DNA of 64,000 nucleotides from Actinoplanes sp. M2I2 (GTDB lineage Bacteria; Actinomycetota; Actinomycetes; Mycobacteriales; Micromonosporaceae). Numbering within the stretch: the first letter of the stretch is position 1; every line of letters starts with the position of its first letter. The translations under genes and the position numbers were made by a program. The notes beneath the pieces were generated by a model. That model was not told the DNA's origin and did not search any database. It was given only the letters and a program-made list of their open reading frames with translations. Shown here in pieces: positions 1-7,785 of the stretch. The stretch is from positions 558,001 to 622,000 of the forward strand of contig NZ_JALPVJ010000002.1 of the NCBI RefSeq assembly GCF_023544445.1. The letters are read 5' to 3'.

Positions 1-1
1 C

Positions 2-610
2 GACAAGGTCGCGGTCCGGGTCAACATCGTCACGCACTTCCGGGTCGTGGACCCGAAGGCGGCGGTCGAGGAGGTCGCCGACTACCACGACCGGATCTAC
101 AGCGATGTCCAGCTGGCCGCCCGCCGCTCGCTCGCGTCGATGACGCTCGAGGCCATCCTGACCAACCGCAACCAGCTCAGCGAGGACATCCTGCGGGACG
201 TGGAGGGCGTCTCGGCCGGTTACGGCGTCCGGATCATCCGGGCCGACGTGAAGGACCTGGTCTTCCCGGGCAACCTGCAGGAGATCATGAACCGGGTGCT
301 CACCGCCCAGCGCATGGCCGAGGCCCAGATGGTCGAGGCCCGCACCCGGGCCGAGCGCGAGACCCTGGAGGCCGGCTCCCAGGCCAGCGCCAAGCGGGTG
401 GCGGCCGAGGCCGACGCCGAGGCCAAGCGCATCCGGGCCGATGCCGAGGTGGACGCGCTGCGCCGGCTGGCCGCGGCGGCCGAGGCCTACGCGGAGCACC
501 CCGCCCTGCTGCGCCTGCGGGAGCTCGAGACGCTCAACGCGCTCGGCTCCAACGCGGCGGCCCGGCTCTACATCGGTTTCGACAAGCACAGCGACCTCGG
601 CGCCGACTGA
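2..610 (+). CDS. SPFH/band-7 (slipin-type) membrane scaffold protein, 5'-truncated
   Basis: Only the C-terminal about 202 residues are present; the reading frame is open to the left edge, so the start lies outside the window. The visible part has the end of a band-7 domain (VRVNIVTHFRVVDPKAAVEE, then the conserved region with SEDILRDV and YGVRIIRADVKDL), followed by a charged Ala/Glu/Arg coiled coil (EARTRAERE, AEADAEAKRIRADAE). Stomatin/slipin proteins form membrane-bound oligomers and usually carry an N-terminal membrane anchor, which would lie in the missing part. A strong hairpin follows the stop, so the gene ends its transcription unit. The flotillin gene at 18369 and an SPFH-like gene at 27438 are separate members of the superfamily. 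Confidence 0.85.
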   Translation, partial: DKVAVRVNIVTHFRVVDPKAAVEEVADYHDRIYSDVQLAARRSLASMTLEAILTNRNQLSEDILRDVEGVSAGYGVRIIRADVKDLVFPGNLQEIMNRVLTAQRMAEAQMVEARTRAERETLEAGSQASAKRVAAEADAEAKRIRADAEVDALRRLAAAAEAYAEHPALLRLRELETLNALGSNAAARLYIGFDKHSDLGAD

Positions 611-617
611 CGAACGG

Positions 618-655
618 CGGTTGCCGGGAACCTCGATCGAGGTTCCCGGCAACCG
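618..655. terminator. bidirectional terminator between convergent genes
   Basis: Perfect inverted repeat of 19-base arms meeting at 636/637 (core TTGCCGGGAACCTCGA and its complement), placed between the stop of the SPFH gene and the stop of the convergent CHAP gene. There is no U-tract, which is common for high-GC actinobacteria. The position between two stops supports a shared terminator. Confidence 0.8.
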
Positions 656-667
656 TTCGTCGTCAGG

Positions 668-2065
668 TCAGAGGAGCCGGTCGAAGGCGTTCCAGCCGCC
701 GAAGCCGATCTGCTCGGCCGTCGCGCTGGAGTAGGGGACCCCGTTGTCGCGGCCGATGTTGTTCGGGTACAGCCACAGCGTGCCGTCGGTCTTGCGGACC
801 ACCATGTCGGTGAAGCCGTCGCCGGTCACGTCGGCGCCGACGACCGCGGTGAACTCGTTCCAGCCGCTGCCGATCTCCCGCGAGCCGCCGCTGTACGGCA
901 GGCCGTTGTCCCGGACGATGTTGTTCGGGTAGAGCGTCAGGGTGCCGTCGGCCTTGCGGCCCACCAGGTCGACGAAGCCGTCCCCGGTGACGTCGGCGCC
1001 GATCAGCGTGTCGAAGGCGTTCCAGCCGCTGAAGCCGATCTGCTTCGAACCACCGCTGTACGGCATGCCGTTGTCGCGGACGATGTTGTTCGGGTACAGC
1101 CACAGCGTGCCGTCGGGCTTGCGGGCGACCAGATCGGTGAAGCCGTCCCCGGTGACGTCGGCGCCGACCAGCTTGTCGAAGCCGTTCCAGCCGTGGCCGA
1201 TCTGCCGGCCCACGCTGTACGGGTCGCCGTTGTCCCGCTCGATGTTGTTGGCGTAGAGCCAGAGGGTGCCGTCGGTCTTGCGGGCGACCAGATCGGTGTA
1301 GCCGTCACCGGTCGCGTCGGCCATGACGACCTGGTTGAAGTCGCTGCCCCAGCCGCGGCCGACCTGACGGGAGACGCTGTAGGGCACACCCTCGTCGCGG
1401 ATGATGTTGTTGGAGTACATCAGCATCGTGCCGTCGGCCTTGGTGGCGATCAGGTCCGCGAACGAGTCACCGGTGACGCTGTAACCGAGGTTGGGCTCGT
1501 CGACGACGCCCCCGCCGCTCACCCCGGCGGCCGTGACGTAGCCGTCGATGTCCACATCGGAACGCTGATAGCTGGACCGGGTGACCTTGCTGTTGAGGTG
1601 GCCGCCGCCGCCCTGGTTCCCGCCGATGGTGTAGACCCGGCCGCCACCGGTGCTGGTCACGATGGCGACGTGGTCGATCGGGTGGTCGTCGCCGGAGCTG
1701 CGTTCCCAGTCGAAGACGACCGCGTCGCCGGGCTGCGGCGTGTAACCGCTGGAGCGGGAATGGTAGAGCCCCCGGCTCGTCCCGTACGACTTGAAGGACT
1801 GGGCCCAGGCGTCCAGGCCCCCGGTGTCGGCCACGCCGGCGCGGTCCCAGACCCACCGGGCGAACTCCGCACACCACTGTTTGCCGCAGCTGCCGAAGTA
1901 TCCCGGGTTGCAACTCTTGCCGCCGAGTTGCCCGGCCGCCACGTCGACGATCCCCTGCGGGGTGGCGGCGGCCAGGGCGGGAGTCTGCACCAGGCCGACC
2001 GCGGTCAGCGTGGCGAGTGCGGTGACCGCCAGCTTGCGGCCGGTCCTGGCAAAGGTCTTCATCAT
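668..2065 (-). CDS. secreted CHAP-domain protein with five FG-GAP/VCBS repeats
   Basis: 465 residues. Residues 1-33 form a Sec-type signal peptide (MMKTFARTGRKLAVTALATL, then ALAAATPQ). Residues 40-165 match a CHAP amidase/peptidase domain, with Cys65 (KQWCAEF), His132 (IDHVAIV) and Asn150 (IGGNQ) as the likely catalytic triad and several extra cysteines. From about residue 190 there are five repeats of some 56 residues, each with a calcium-loop motif such as DVTGDGFTDLV, predicted to form a beta-propeller or carbohydrate/surface-binding module. It is probably an exported peptidoglycan hydrolase or a relative. The ATG at 2065 overlaps the stop of the upstream gene (ATGA), so translation is likely coupled; longer upstream extensions lack the signal peptide at the N-terminus. 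Substrate not known. Confidence 0.85.
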   Translation of the reverse strand: MMKTFARTGRKLAVTALATLTAVGLVQTPALAAATPQGIVDVAAGQLGGKSCNPGYFGSCGKQWCAEFARWVWDRAGVADTGGLDAWAQSFKSYGTSRGLYHSRSSGYTPQPGDAVVFDWERSSGDDHPIDHVAIVTSTGGGRVYTIGGNQGGGGHLNSKVTRSSYQRSDVDIDGYVTAAGVSGGGVVDEPNLGYSVTGDSFADLIATKADGTMLMYSNNIIRDEGVPYSVSRQVGRGWGSDFNQVVMADATGDGYTDLVARKTDGTLWLYANNIERDNGDPYSVGRQIGHGWNGFDKLVGADVTGDGFTDLVARKPDGTLWLYPNNIVRDNGMPYSGGSKQIGFSGWNAFDTLIGADVTGDGFVDLVGRKADGTLTLYPNNIVRDNGLPYSGGSREIGSGWNEFTAVVGADVTGDGFTDMVVRKTDGTLWLYPNNIGRDNGVPYSSATAEQIGFGGWNAFDRLL

Positions 2066-2388
2066 GGGGTACCCCTCAGGAGAAGTGGTCGGAAAGTCCA
2101 GTCGGCGGTGTCGGGATCGGCCGCCAGTGCCCCGGTGCAGATCCGGGCGCCGACCGCGGACGCTTTTTCGTCGCTGTCGGCCATCAAGAGAATTCCTATG
2201 TCCAGCCGGCACTCGGCCGTTTCGTCGTACGGGGAAGGGGCGGGCCGGACCCGGATGTGCTGCACCCTGTCCTCCTCGGTGGACTGGCGCCACAGGCCGT
2301 CGGCGAGTTCTGCCTGCTTATGGCCACGATCAGGTCCGGCGACCCGATAGGCGCAGAGCCGCATCCACGCCGTGGCGGGCTCGCTCAT
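2062..2388 (-). CDS. small uncharacterised protein, coupled to the CHAP gene
   Basis: 108 residues from the ATG at 2388 (an alternative ATG lies at 2394). I do not recognise the family. It has no signal peptide and no membrane segment; it is mixed alpha/beta in character, with charged stretches and two cysteines in the middle and C-terminal half (AECRLDIGILL, GARICTGAL). Both ends argue that it is real: its start overlaps the stop of a 19-codon ORF as ATGA, and its stop overlaps the CHAP start as ATGA. The three ORFs therefore read as one translationally coupled unit. It could act on, or be induced by, the micropeptide, but nothing in the sequence shows its activity. Confidence 0.65.
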   Translation of the reverse strand: MSEPATAWMRLCAYRVAGPDRGHKQAELADGLWRQSTEEDRVQHIRVRPAPSPYDETAECRLDIGILLMADSDEKASAVGARICTGALAADPDTADWTFRPLLLRGTP

Positions 2389-2444
2389 CCCCATTCGGCC
2401 CCGCCGGCGAAAAGGTTTACCGCGTTCATTGTTTTGTCAGTCAT
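2385..2444 (-). CDS. 19-residue micro-ORF at the head of the CHAP operon
   Basis: Encodes MTDKTMNAVNLFAGGAEWG. It has a strong purine-rich ribosome site (GGGGGAAAA, about 4-7 bases before ATG), better than those of many full-length genes here, and its TGA overlaps the next ATG at 2388. It may be a regulatory leader peptide, a precursor of a modified or signalling peptide, or simply a translation-initiation element for the downstream gene. The mid-segment is hydrophobic and the end is Gly/Trp-rich. A divergent TrmB/LuxR-type regulator is next door. No modification enzyme of a known RiPP class is adjacent, so a RiPP role is speculative. Confidence 0.5.
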   Translation of the reverse strand: MTDKTMNAVNLFAGGAEWG

Positions 2445-2489
2445 TGCTTTTCCCCCGTTGTTGTTTCGGCTTTCGTGGTGCTGGGGACA

Positions 2490-2518
2490 ACAATGCGGCC
2501 CGGGCCGGGCGTGTTCAA
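2490..2518 (-). promoter_or_regulatory. candidate promoter for the micro-ORF/CHAP operon
   Basis: On the minus strand TTGAAC (2518-2513), a 17-base spacer and CATTGT (2495-2490) lie about 45 bases before the micro-ORF start. The -35 is close to the vegetative consensus and the -10 is weak, which would fit a promoter needing an activator. Confidence 0.35.
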
Positions 2519-2536
2519 CGGTTTCCCCAGGGCACC

Positions 2537-2553
2537 AAAGTGCCTGGCACCTT
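2537..2553. promoter_or_regulatory. candidate operator between the divergent regulator and CHAP operon
   Basis: AAAGTGCCTGGCACCTT is an odd dyad (GTGCC-T-GGCAC core, one mismatch further out). It sits about 20-35 bases upstream of the candidate -35, a typical place for an activator, and GGCACC recurs just before it at 2531-2536. Binding by the neighbouring regulator is inferred. Confidence 0.4.
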
Positions 2554-2643
2554 CGGGACACGCATCGGTCACGGTCTTGCCCTCGGGAGCCGGAGATCCG
2601 GATAATCGAGCCCGCGACGCCTGCGTTCGGGGGAGGGCAACTC

Positions 2644-3654
2644 GTGTTGCGTGACATCGGTCTGTCGGCCGACGCGGAGGCGGTCTACCTGGCCATGCTG
2701 GCCTCGCCCCACCTGGACGTGCCCCGGCTCGCCGCCCAGCTGTCCCTGCCCGATGTGGCGATGCGGGCCGCCCTCGACGAGCTCGTCGACCTCTCGCTGG
2801 TCGCCCAGGGCGGCGGTGACGGCACCGGGCTGCGGACGGTCGGACCCACCGTCGGCCTGGCCTCACTGATCGCCCGGGCCGAGGCCGAGGTGGCCGAGAA
2901 GCAGCGGCAGCTCGAAGCGACCCGCACCGCCGTGATGTCGCTGGCCGCCGCCCACGAGCAGACCCGCGACCGCGAGCAGGTCACGAAGTGGACCGGCGTC
3001 GACGCGGTCCGCGGCCGGCTCGAGGAGCTCGCCGCGTCGACCACGGTCGAGTGCGTGTCGATCAACCCGAATGTCGCCCAGACGCCCGACGCCAAGCTGG
3101 CCAGCCAGCCGCAGAACCGGCGCCTGCTGGAGCGCGGCGTGGCCATCCGCGCGATCTACCAGGACAGCCACCGGAACAACCCCGCTTTGCAGGACTACGC
3201 CACCTGGATGTCGGGCCTGGGCGCCGAGATCCGGACGGCGCCGACGCTGCCGATGTTGCTGGTCGTCTTCGACCGCCGCATCGCCATGCTGCCGATCGAC
3301 CCGGCCGACAGCACAAAGGGCGCGCAGGAGGTGCACGCCCTGGGCATCGTCACCGCCGTCTACGGGCTCTTCGCCCAGGTCTGGGCCACGGCGACACCGA
3401 TGGGCCGCACCCCGGAACGCGACGGCGCCGGCCTCGATCCGCAGCTGCGCGAACTGACCCGGCTGCTGGCCGCCGGCTGCACCGACGAGATGGCCGCCCG
3501 CAAGATGGGCGTCTCCCCGCGGACCATCAAACGCAAGTCGGCCGAGCTGATGGAACGCCTGGACGCGCGCAGCCGTTTCCAGGCCGGCGTGCTGGCCGCC
3601 CGGCGCGGCTGGATCGACGGCGCCGACCCCGCCCCGACGCTTCCCGGCCCCTGA
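2644..3654 (+). CDS. TrmB/LuxR-type helix-turn-helix transcriptional regulator
   Basis: 336 residues. The N-terminal 70 residues look like a TrmB-type winged helix (AEAVYLAMLASPHLDVPRLA), followed by a coiled helix and a central domain resembling the phospholipase-D-like/effector region of TrmB proteins (VECVSINPN, LLERGVAIRAIYQDS). The last 65 residues form a LuxR-type HTH (LTRLLAAGCTDEMAARKMGV and SPRTIKRKSAELMERL). The GTG at 2644 is chosen because GGAGGG lies 6 bases before it; TTG at 2647 is a less likely alternative. It is divergent from the micro-ORF/CHAP operon, with a dyad in between, so that operon is its most likely target. The signal it senses is unknown. Confidence 0.8.
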   Translation: MLRDIGLSADAEAVYLAMLASPHLDVPRLAAQLSLPDVAMRAALDELVDLSLVAQGGGDGTGLRTVGPTVGLASLIARAEAEVAEKQRQLEATRTAVMSLAAAHEQTRDREQVTKWTGVDAVRGRLEELAASTTVECVSINPNVAQTPDAKLASQPQNRRLLERGVAIRAIYQDSHRNNPALQDYATWMSGLGAEIRTAPTLPMLLVVFDRRIAMLPIDPADSTKGAQEVHALGIVTAVYGLFAQVWATATPMGRTPERDGAGLDPQLRELTRLLAAGCTDEMAARKMGVSPRTIKRKSAELMERLDARSRFQAGVLAARRGWIDGADPAPTLPGP

Positions 3655-3655
3655 C

Positions 3656-4132
3656 GTGGCCCCCGAGCTTCGGCCGGGCGCCGACTTCCTCGACGTCGCG
3701 CGGGCGATCCTCGAGGCCGAGCGGGCACGGCTGGCCGCCCTGCTGCCCGGCCCGCACGAGCTCGTCCTGGTCGGTGGCAGCTCCCGGCCCGAGGCGCTCA
3801 CCAAGGGCGACGTCGACCTGCACCTGCGGGTGCCGGCCGAGGACTTCCCGTGGGTCGTCGACACCTTGCGCGGGGTCTATCAGGTGGTCCATCCGGAGAT
3901 CTGGCAGCCGACCCTGGCCACGTTCGCGGTCGAGGCCACCCGGCCCACCGGTGTCGCGGTCACCCCGGCCGGTTCCGAGCACGACGTACGCTTCACCCGC
4001 ACCTGGCAGCGCCTCGCCGCGGACCCCGCCCTGGTCGCCGCCTACAACGAGCTCAAGCTCCGGCACCGCGACGATCCGGCGGAGTACGAGCGGCGGAAGT
4101 CCGCCTTCTTCGACTCGCTGCAGGCCGGTTGA
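3656..4132 (+). CDS. GrpB-like nucleotidyltransferase-fold protein
   Basis: 158 residues, GTG start one base after the stop of the regulator gene, so probably cotranscribed with it. The segment LVGGSSRPEALTKGDVDLHL carries the GS...K-G-DxD pattern of the GrpB/COG2320 branch of the nucleotidyltransferase fold, and the C-terminus ends in YNELKLRHRDDPAEYERRKS, also typical of the family (about 160-180 residues). The biochemical role of GrpB proteins is poorly defined; no substrate is claimed. Confidence 0.75.
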   Translation: MAPELRPGADFLDVARAILEAERARLAALLPGPHELVLVGGSSRPEALTKGDVDLHLRVPAEDFPWVVDTLRGVYQVVHPEIWQPTLATFAVEATRPTGVAVTPAGSEHDVRFTRTWQRLAADPALVAAYNELKLRHRDDPAEYERRKSAFFDSLQAG

Positions 4133-4214
4133 CCGCGTCTTCGGATCCTCGGCGTGACGGCACTGGCGCAGGATTCGTACGCTGTCGCGCGATGTACCCC
4201 GATGGAGGTGTCCG

Positions 4215-5486
4215 GTGGTCAAGGTTCGCGGCCTGATCCTCGCCGTGTTCGTCGCGCTCGCCGCCGCGTACGTCGGGGCCTTCGCCGCCGGCCGGGTGGG
4301 TCTGGAGTACGCGCCGCCCCTGCCGTCCGCGGCCGAGAGGGAGAGCCTGACCGCCACCGCGTTCCCGGGCCTGAGGGTCTTCGGCGGCGGCGAGGCCGAG
4401 ACGATCGAGCCCTTCGGCGACGGCGAGGGCGTCAAGTACGGGTCGGTCGGATACTGGGTCAAGCACACCGAGGCAACCCGGGACGTCACGACCTACACCG
4501 CCGGCGTGCGGGACAGGCTGGCCGCCGACGGCTGGCGGATCCACGACTTCGCGACCCCCGCTGCCGAGCCGCTGGTCGACGGGGGCGCGGAGTACAAGGC
4601 GACGTTCTGGGCGACCAAGTCGGGGCTGATCCTGAGCTTCTCCGACCACTACTGGACGGGGCGGCCGTCGTACGACTCACCCGGCGCGGCCGCCTTCGAC
4701 CTGTGGCGCTCGCCGCCCCCGTGGATCACGGGGCTCAGCTGGGCCGGCGCCGCCGCCGGGGGCCTGGTGGCCCTGCTGCTCACCTGGTGGGTCAGCCGCC
4801 GGGCCGGCCCGCGAGCACGCCCGATCGTGGCCGGCGCGGCCGTCGTCGCGGTCGTCTTCCTGCTGCCGAGCCTGATGACGCCGGGGGAGGAGCTGCCAGG
4901 GGACAGCCCGTGGTGGGGCGGCTTCTATCACCTGGGCCGCGGACCGGCGTTGCTGTCCGCGTGGATCGCCGGCGGGATCGTGCTGTTCGCGCTGGCCCAG
5001 GTGGGGCCCGTCCGGGCCACGTTCGGGCTTCTGGGCCGTCACCTCCGGCGCCGGCCGAAGACGGCGGCCGCGGTCGTGCTGCTGGCCGTGCTCGCCTTCG
5101 CGGTGCCCAGCGTGCTGCGGCAGCCCGGCGTCAGCGGCCCCGAATGCCGCCCGGCCGGGCTGCCGGCCGAGGCGCCCGCGGCCGAGACCCGTACGAGCAG
5201 GCACGTCAAGATCTTCGTCGACAACAGCGCCACCGAGCAGGAGCGGGCCCTGATCGACGCGGCGATCTTCCGCAGCCGGTCGGGCAGCCTGGGCGAGCTG
5301 ATCTGGCAACCGGGTTCGGCCGGGTTCCGCGAGACCTATTGCGACGGCGGCCCGATTCCCGGGGACGCCGTGGCCGCGCTGCCGTACTACTTCGATGTCG
5401 AGCTGGCCAACCCGGCCTATCTGCCCGCGCTGACCGAGGAAGTGACCGGCCTGGCCGGCGTGCTGGCCGTCCATCGCGTTCCGTGA
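4215..5486 (+). CDS. multi-pass membrane protein with C-terminal extracytoplasmic domain
   Basis: 423 residues, GTG start with GGAGG six bases upstream. Predicted segments: an N-terminal anchor (residues 4-24), an extracytoplasmic domain up to about residue 165, then four hydrophobic segments (about 172-192, 202-217, 245-262, 277-296) and a C-terminal domain of about 120 residues. That domain begins HVKIFVDNSATEQERALIDA, a pattern reminiscent of the extracytoplasmic domain of FtsX-type proteins (K-x-F-hydrophobic followed by a T-x-x-Q helix), but the usual FtsX permease core is not recognisable. Family not identified. It stands alone on its strand. Confidence 0.65.
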   Translation: MVKVRGLILAVFVALAAAYVGAFAAGRVGLEYAPPLPSAAERESLTATAFPGLRVFGGGEAETIEPFGDGEGVKYGSVGYWVKHTEATRDVTTYTAGVRDRLAADGWRIHDFATPAAEPLVDGGAEYKATFWATKSGLILSFSDHYWTGRPSYDSPGAAAFDLWRSPPPWITGLSWAGAAAGGLVALLLTWWVSRRAGPRARPIVAGAAVVAVVFLLPSLMTPGEELPGDSPWWGGFYHLGRGPALLSAWIAGGIVLFALAQVGPVRATFGLLGRHLRRRPKTAAAVVLLAVLAFAVPSVLRQPGVSGPECRPAGLPAEAPAAETRTSRHVKIFVDNSATEQERALIDAAIFRSRSGSLGELIWQPGSAGFRETYCDGGPIPGDAVAALPYYFDVELANPAYLPALTEEVTGLAGVLAVHRVP

Positions 5487-5910
5487 GCGTGTCGCGGCAT
5501 CGTCGCCCCGGCCCGACTCGCACCCACGTGATCCACCAGACGTGCCCCGGCGGATAGCAGATCGGTTGGAGGCGCGCCGGGCAACGGCCGGATTCCGTCC
5601 GAATCGTCGGACCTTTTGGAACGGCGGTATCGGCGTCGACGGTCCTTCGGCGTTCAAGATCGGGACGTTTGACGTCGACCGGAATGTCCGGCGATCAGCG
5701 ATTCTTCTATCAGCTCCGGATGCCGCGGTCGCACCTTTCGGACGAAGGCGGGACCGCCGGGAGGCAGGCGCGCTGTGCGAGGCGCGTTCGACGCCCGGCC
5801 CGACGGCGGCATCCGGAGCCGCACCGACGGAGGCGAACATCACCGGTCTCGCCCTTACGGTGGCATGGCTTTCGATCCGTCGCCGATCGAACATCTGGTA
5901 AACAACAGGG
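5487..5910 (+). other. intergenic region without recognised gene
   Basis: Reading frames here are in all likelihood fortuitous: no plausible ribosome site and no family resemblance. The stretch from about 5560 to 5720 is relatively AT-rich for this genome (for example GATTCTTCTATCAGC near 5700) and may hold the promoter of the hydrolase gene at 5911. No convincing terminator follows the membrane protein gene. Confidence 0.5.
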
Positions 5911-6672
5911 ATGGTTTTCCCGTGGTCGACGGTCGGCACCGTCGTGGTGAACGGCATCCGCCTCGGCTACCGGGAGTCCGGCGACCCGGCCGGCGTCCCC
6001 GCGCTGCTGCTGCACGGCACCGGCAGCAGCGCGAGCACCTGGGACCGTTTCGCGCCTCGACTGGCCGCCACCGGCCACCGGGTGATCGCCGTCGACCTGC
6101 GGGGGCACGCCACCAGCGCCCGGACGGGGAACTACTCGCTGGACGCCCTCCGTGACGACGTCCTCGGTCTCCTCGGGACGCTCGAGCTGCGCGACGCCGT
6201 CCTGGTCGGGCACTCGGTCGGCGCCTACGCCGCCCTGGCCGCCGCCCAGCACGCCCCGGACGCCGTCGCCCGCCTGGTGCTGGAGGACCTGGCGGCGCCG
6301 CCCCGGCTGATCCCGCCCCTGCACAACGGCCTGCTCCGCCTGGCCGTGACGGCCGGCGGTCTGCTCACCGCCCGTCGCGACCAGCAGTGGGGCGTCATCG
6401 GAGCGATCGTGCTCCAGCTGCTGCGTCCCGACCCGGCCTGGTGGGCCCGGCTGGCCGACGTGCGGCAGCCCACGCTGGTCCTCTCCGGCGGCCCGTCGAG
6501 CTGCATCCCGCCGCGGCGCCTGGCCGACGTGACCGCCGCCCTCCCGGACGCCCGCCTCGCCACCATCCCGGTCGGTCACCGGGTGCACAGCCTGGCCCCG
6601 GAGCAGTTCCACGCCGAGGTCCTGTCCTTCCTGACCGAACCCGCGTCCCGCGACCTGCTCGAGGCGCTCTAA
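5911..6672 (+). CDS. alpha/beta-fold hydrolase
   Basis: 253 residues. The oxyanion motif LLLHGTGSSASTW, nucleophile elbow GHSVGAY (Ser102) and late histidine GHRVHS give the fold and mechanism: serine hydrolysis of an ester, lactone or similar bond in the cytoplasm. The usual acid after strand beta-7 is replaced by GGPSSCIPP; as in relatives with a GGPTSH-type loop, the acid is probably on beta-6 (LVLEDLAAP). The ATG at 5911 has only a weak AGGG immediately before it; a GTG a few codons in is possible. Its last four bases overlap the end of the convergent iron-sulfur gene. Substrate unknown. Confidence 0.8.
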   Translation: MVFPWSTVGTVVVNGIRLGYRESGDPAGVPALLLHGTGSSASTWDRFAPRLAATGHRVIAVDLRGHATSARTGNYSLDALRDDVLGLLGTLELRDAVLVGHSVGAYAALAAAQHAPDAVARLVLEDLAAPPRLIPPLHNGLLRLAVTAGGLLTARRDQQWGVIGAIVLQLLRPDPAWWARLADVRQPTLVLSGGPSSCIPPRRLADVTAALPDARLATIPVGHRVHSLAPEQFHAEVLSFLTEPASRDLLEAL

Positions 6673-6899
6673 CCCACCCGTACGTCGGCGCCGGCGCACT
6701 GAACGGCGAAGACCAGGCACGAGCGGGTGGCTTCGCCGTCGAGCAAGACCGTGCACGCGCCGCAGGTGCCGTCCGCGCACCCGAGATCGACGGCGAGGCC
6801 GGGGCTTCGGCGCAGGGCGTCGGCCAGGGTCTCGGGCAGGTGGGAGTCGAAGTCGCGGCGGGTGCCGTTGACGACCATTTCCACGCGGGGCACGGTCAC
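6669..6899 (-). CDS. [2Fe-2S] subunit of a CO/xanthine dehydrogenase-type enzyme, C-terminally truncated
   Basis: 76 residues, against about 150-170 in intact family members. The N-terminal plant-ferredoxin-like domain is complete with its four cluster ligands: Cys41, Cys46, Cys49 and Cys61 (GCADGTCGACT, then RSC). The following all-helical domain that binds the second, buried cluster is absent: the frame stops soon after VFAVQCAGADVRVG. The GTG start overlaps the stop of the FAD subunit (GTGA). Since the partner domain and the catalytic molybdopterin subunit are missing, this is probably a remnant of a decayed operon, although a stand-alone ferredoxin-like function cannot be excluded. Confidence 0.75.
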   Translation of the reverse strand: MTVPRVEMVVNGTRRDFDSHLPETLADALRRSPGLAVDLGCADGTCGACTVLLDGEATRSCLVFAVQCAGADVRVG

Positions 6900-7717
6900 A
6901 CCTTTTCCCGGGCCCGGGTCAGGGCTCGGCGGGTCAGCACCTTGACGGCCTGCCGGCGCTGCCCCGTGACGTGGGCGTCGACCTGAGCCGCCGCGTCGGC
7001 CGCGGCGGTGATCGCGGCATCGCAGAAGGTGGCTCCGAGCAGGGCCTTCTCGGCCGCGCGGGCCCGGATCGGGCAGGGGCCGGCGTTCACCAGACCGACC
7101 GCGGCCGCGCTGATCACCCCGTCGGTCACGGTCACCGCGGCCATGGCGGCCACCTCGGCGTACTTGGCCAGGGGCGGGCGGTGCTCGGCGAACCCGGCGC
7201 CGGTGCCCGGCGGCAGGACAGGCAGGCGAACCTCGGCCAGCAGCTCCTCGGGGCGCCGGACGGTCCGGTACGGGGCGGTGAAGAACTGCTCGGCGGCCAC
7301 GGTCCGGCGCCCGGCCGCACCGACGAGGTCGAGCTCGGCGCCGAGGATCGTGGCCACGACCGGCCACTCGGCCGCCGGATGCGCGTACGCGAGACTGCCG
7401 ATCATCGTGCCCCGGGCCCGGATCGGCGGGTGCCCGATGTATCCGACGATCGTGCGCAGCATGTCGCCGAGCGCCCCGGGGACGGCCTCCGACTCGAAGG
7501 TCCGATGCCGTACGAGAGGGGCCACCCGCAGCATGCCGTCGTTCTGAGCCAGCAGGTCGAACTCCGTCACCCGGTTGATGTCGACCACCCGCCGCGGACG
7601 CGCGTCCCCGGTGGTGACATCCAGGACCAGGCTCTGTCCACCCGCGAGAACCGCGGTGTCCCCGTCGGCCAGGGCAGCCACCACCTCACCCGGACTGCCG
7701 GCGGCGACGTACTCCAT
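6896..7717 (-). CDS. FAD-binding (medium) subunit of CO/xanthine dehydrogenase-type enzyme
   Basis: 273 residues, normal length for the CoxM/CutM family (about 280). It has the FAD-binding motifs AGGQSLVLDVTTGDARPRR (the xAGGxSL loop) and the TIGxS-like ARGTMIGSLAYAHPAAEWP, plus the C-terminal CO-dehydrogenase flavoprotein domain ending RRQAVKVLTRRALTRA. The ATG at 7717 is chosen over upstream in-frame starts because homologous sequence begins with MEYVAAGSPGEVVAAL. In intact systems it passes electrons between the [2Fe-2S] subunit and FAD next to a molybdenum subunit; here only the truncated Fe-S gene follows, so the enzyme cannot be assembled from this locus alone. Confidence 0.85.
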   Translation of the reverse strand: MEYVAAGSPGEVVAALADGDTAVLAGGQSLVLDVTTGDARPRRVVDINRVTEFDLLAQNDGMLRVAPLVRHRTFESEAVPGALGDMLRTIVGYIGHPPIRARGTMIGSLAYAHPAAEWPVVATILGAELDLVGAAGRRTVAAEQFFTAPYRTVRRPEELLAEVRLPVLPPGTGAGFAEHRPPLAKYAEVAAMAAVTVTDGVISAAAVGLVNAGPCPIRARAAEKALLGATFCDAAITAAADAAAQVDAHVTGQRRQAVKVLTRRALTRAREKV

Positions 7718-7733
7718 AGCAGCATCACACCTC

Positions 7734-7785
7734 TCCCCATGGCGCTTGCGCACGTCCACTCCCCATGGCGCTTGCGCAGGTCCAC
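7734..7785. repeat. 26-bp tandem duplication upstream of the FAD subunit gene
   Basis: Two adjacent copies of TCCCCATGGCGCTTGCGCA plus seven more bases (7734-7759 and 7760-7785) with one mismatch. Each holds TTGCGCA and a CCATGG palindrome. The array starts 17 bases upstream of the start codon and may affect the promoter or leader; no known motif recognised. Confidence 0.8.

Noticed and set aside
2385..2444. Calling the 19-residue ORF a lanthipeptide or lasso-peptide precursor
   Set aside because: No recognised modification enzyme, no leader/core layout with Ser/Thr/Cys pattern, and only one Trp and no Cys.
5542..5901. 119-codon plus-strand ORF before the hydrolase gene
   Set aside because: No ribosome site or family; an overlapping frame on the minus strand is equally open.
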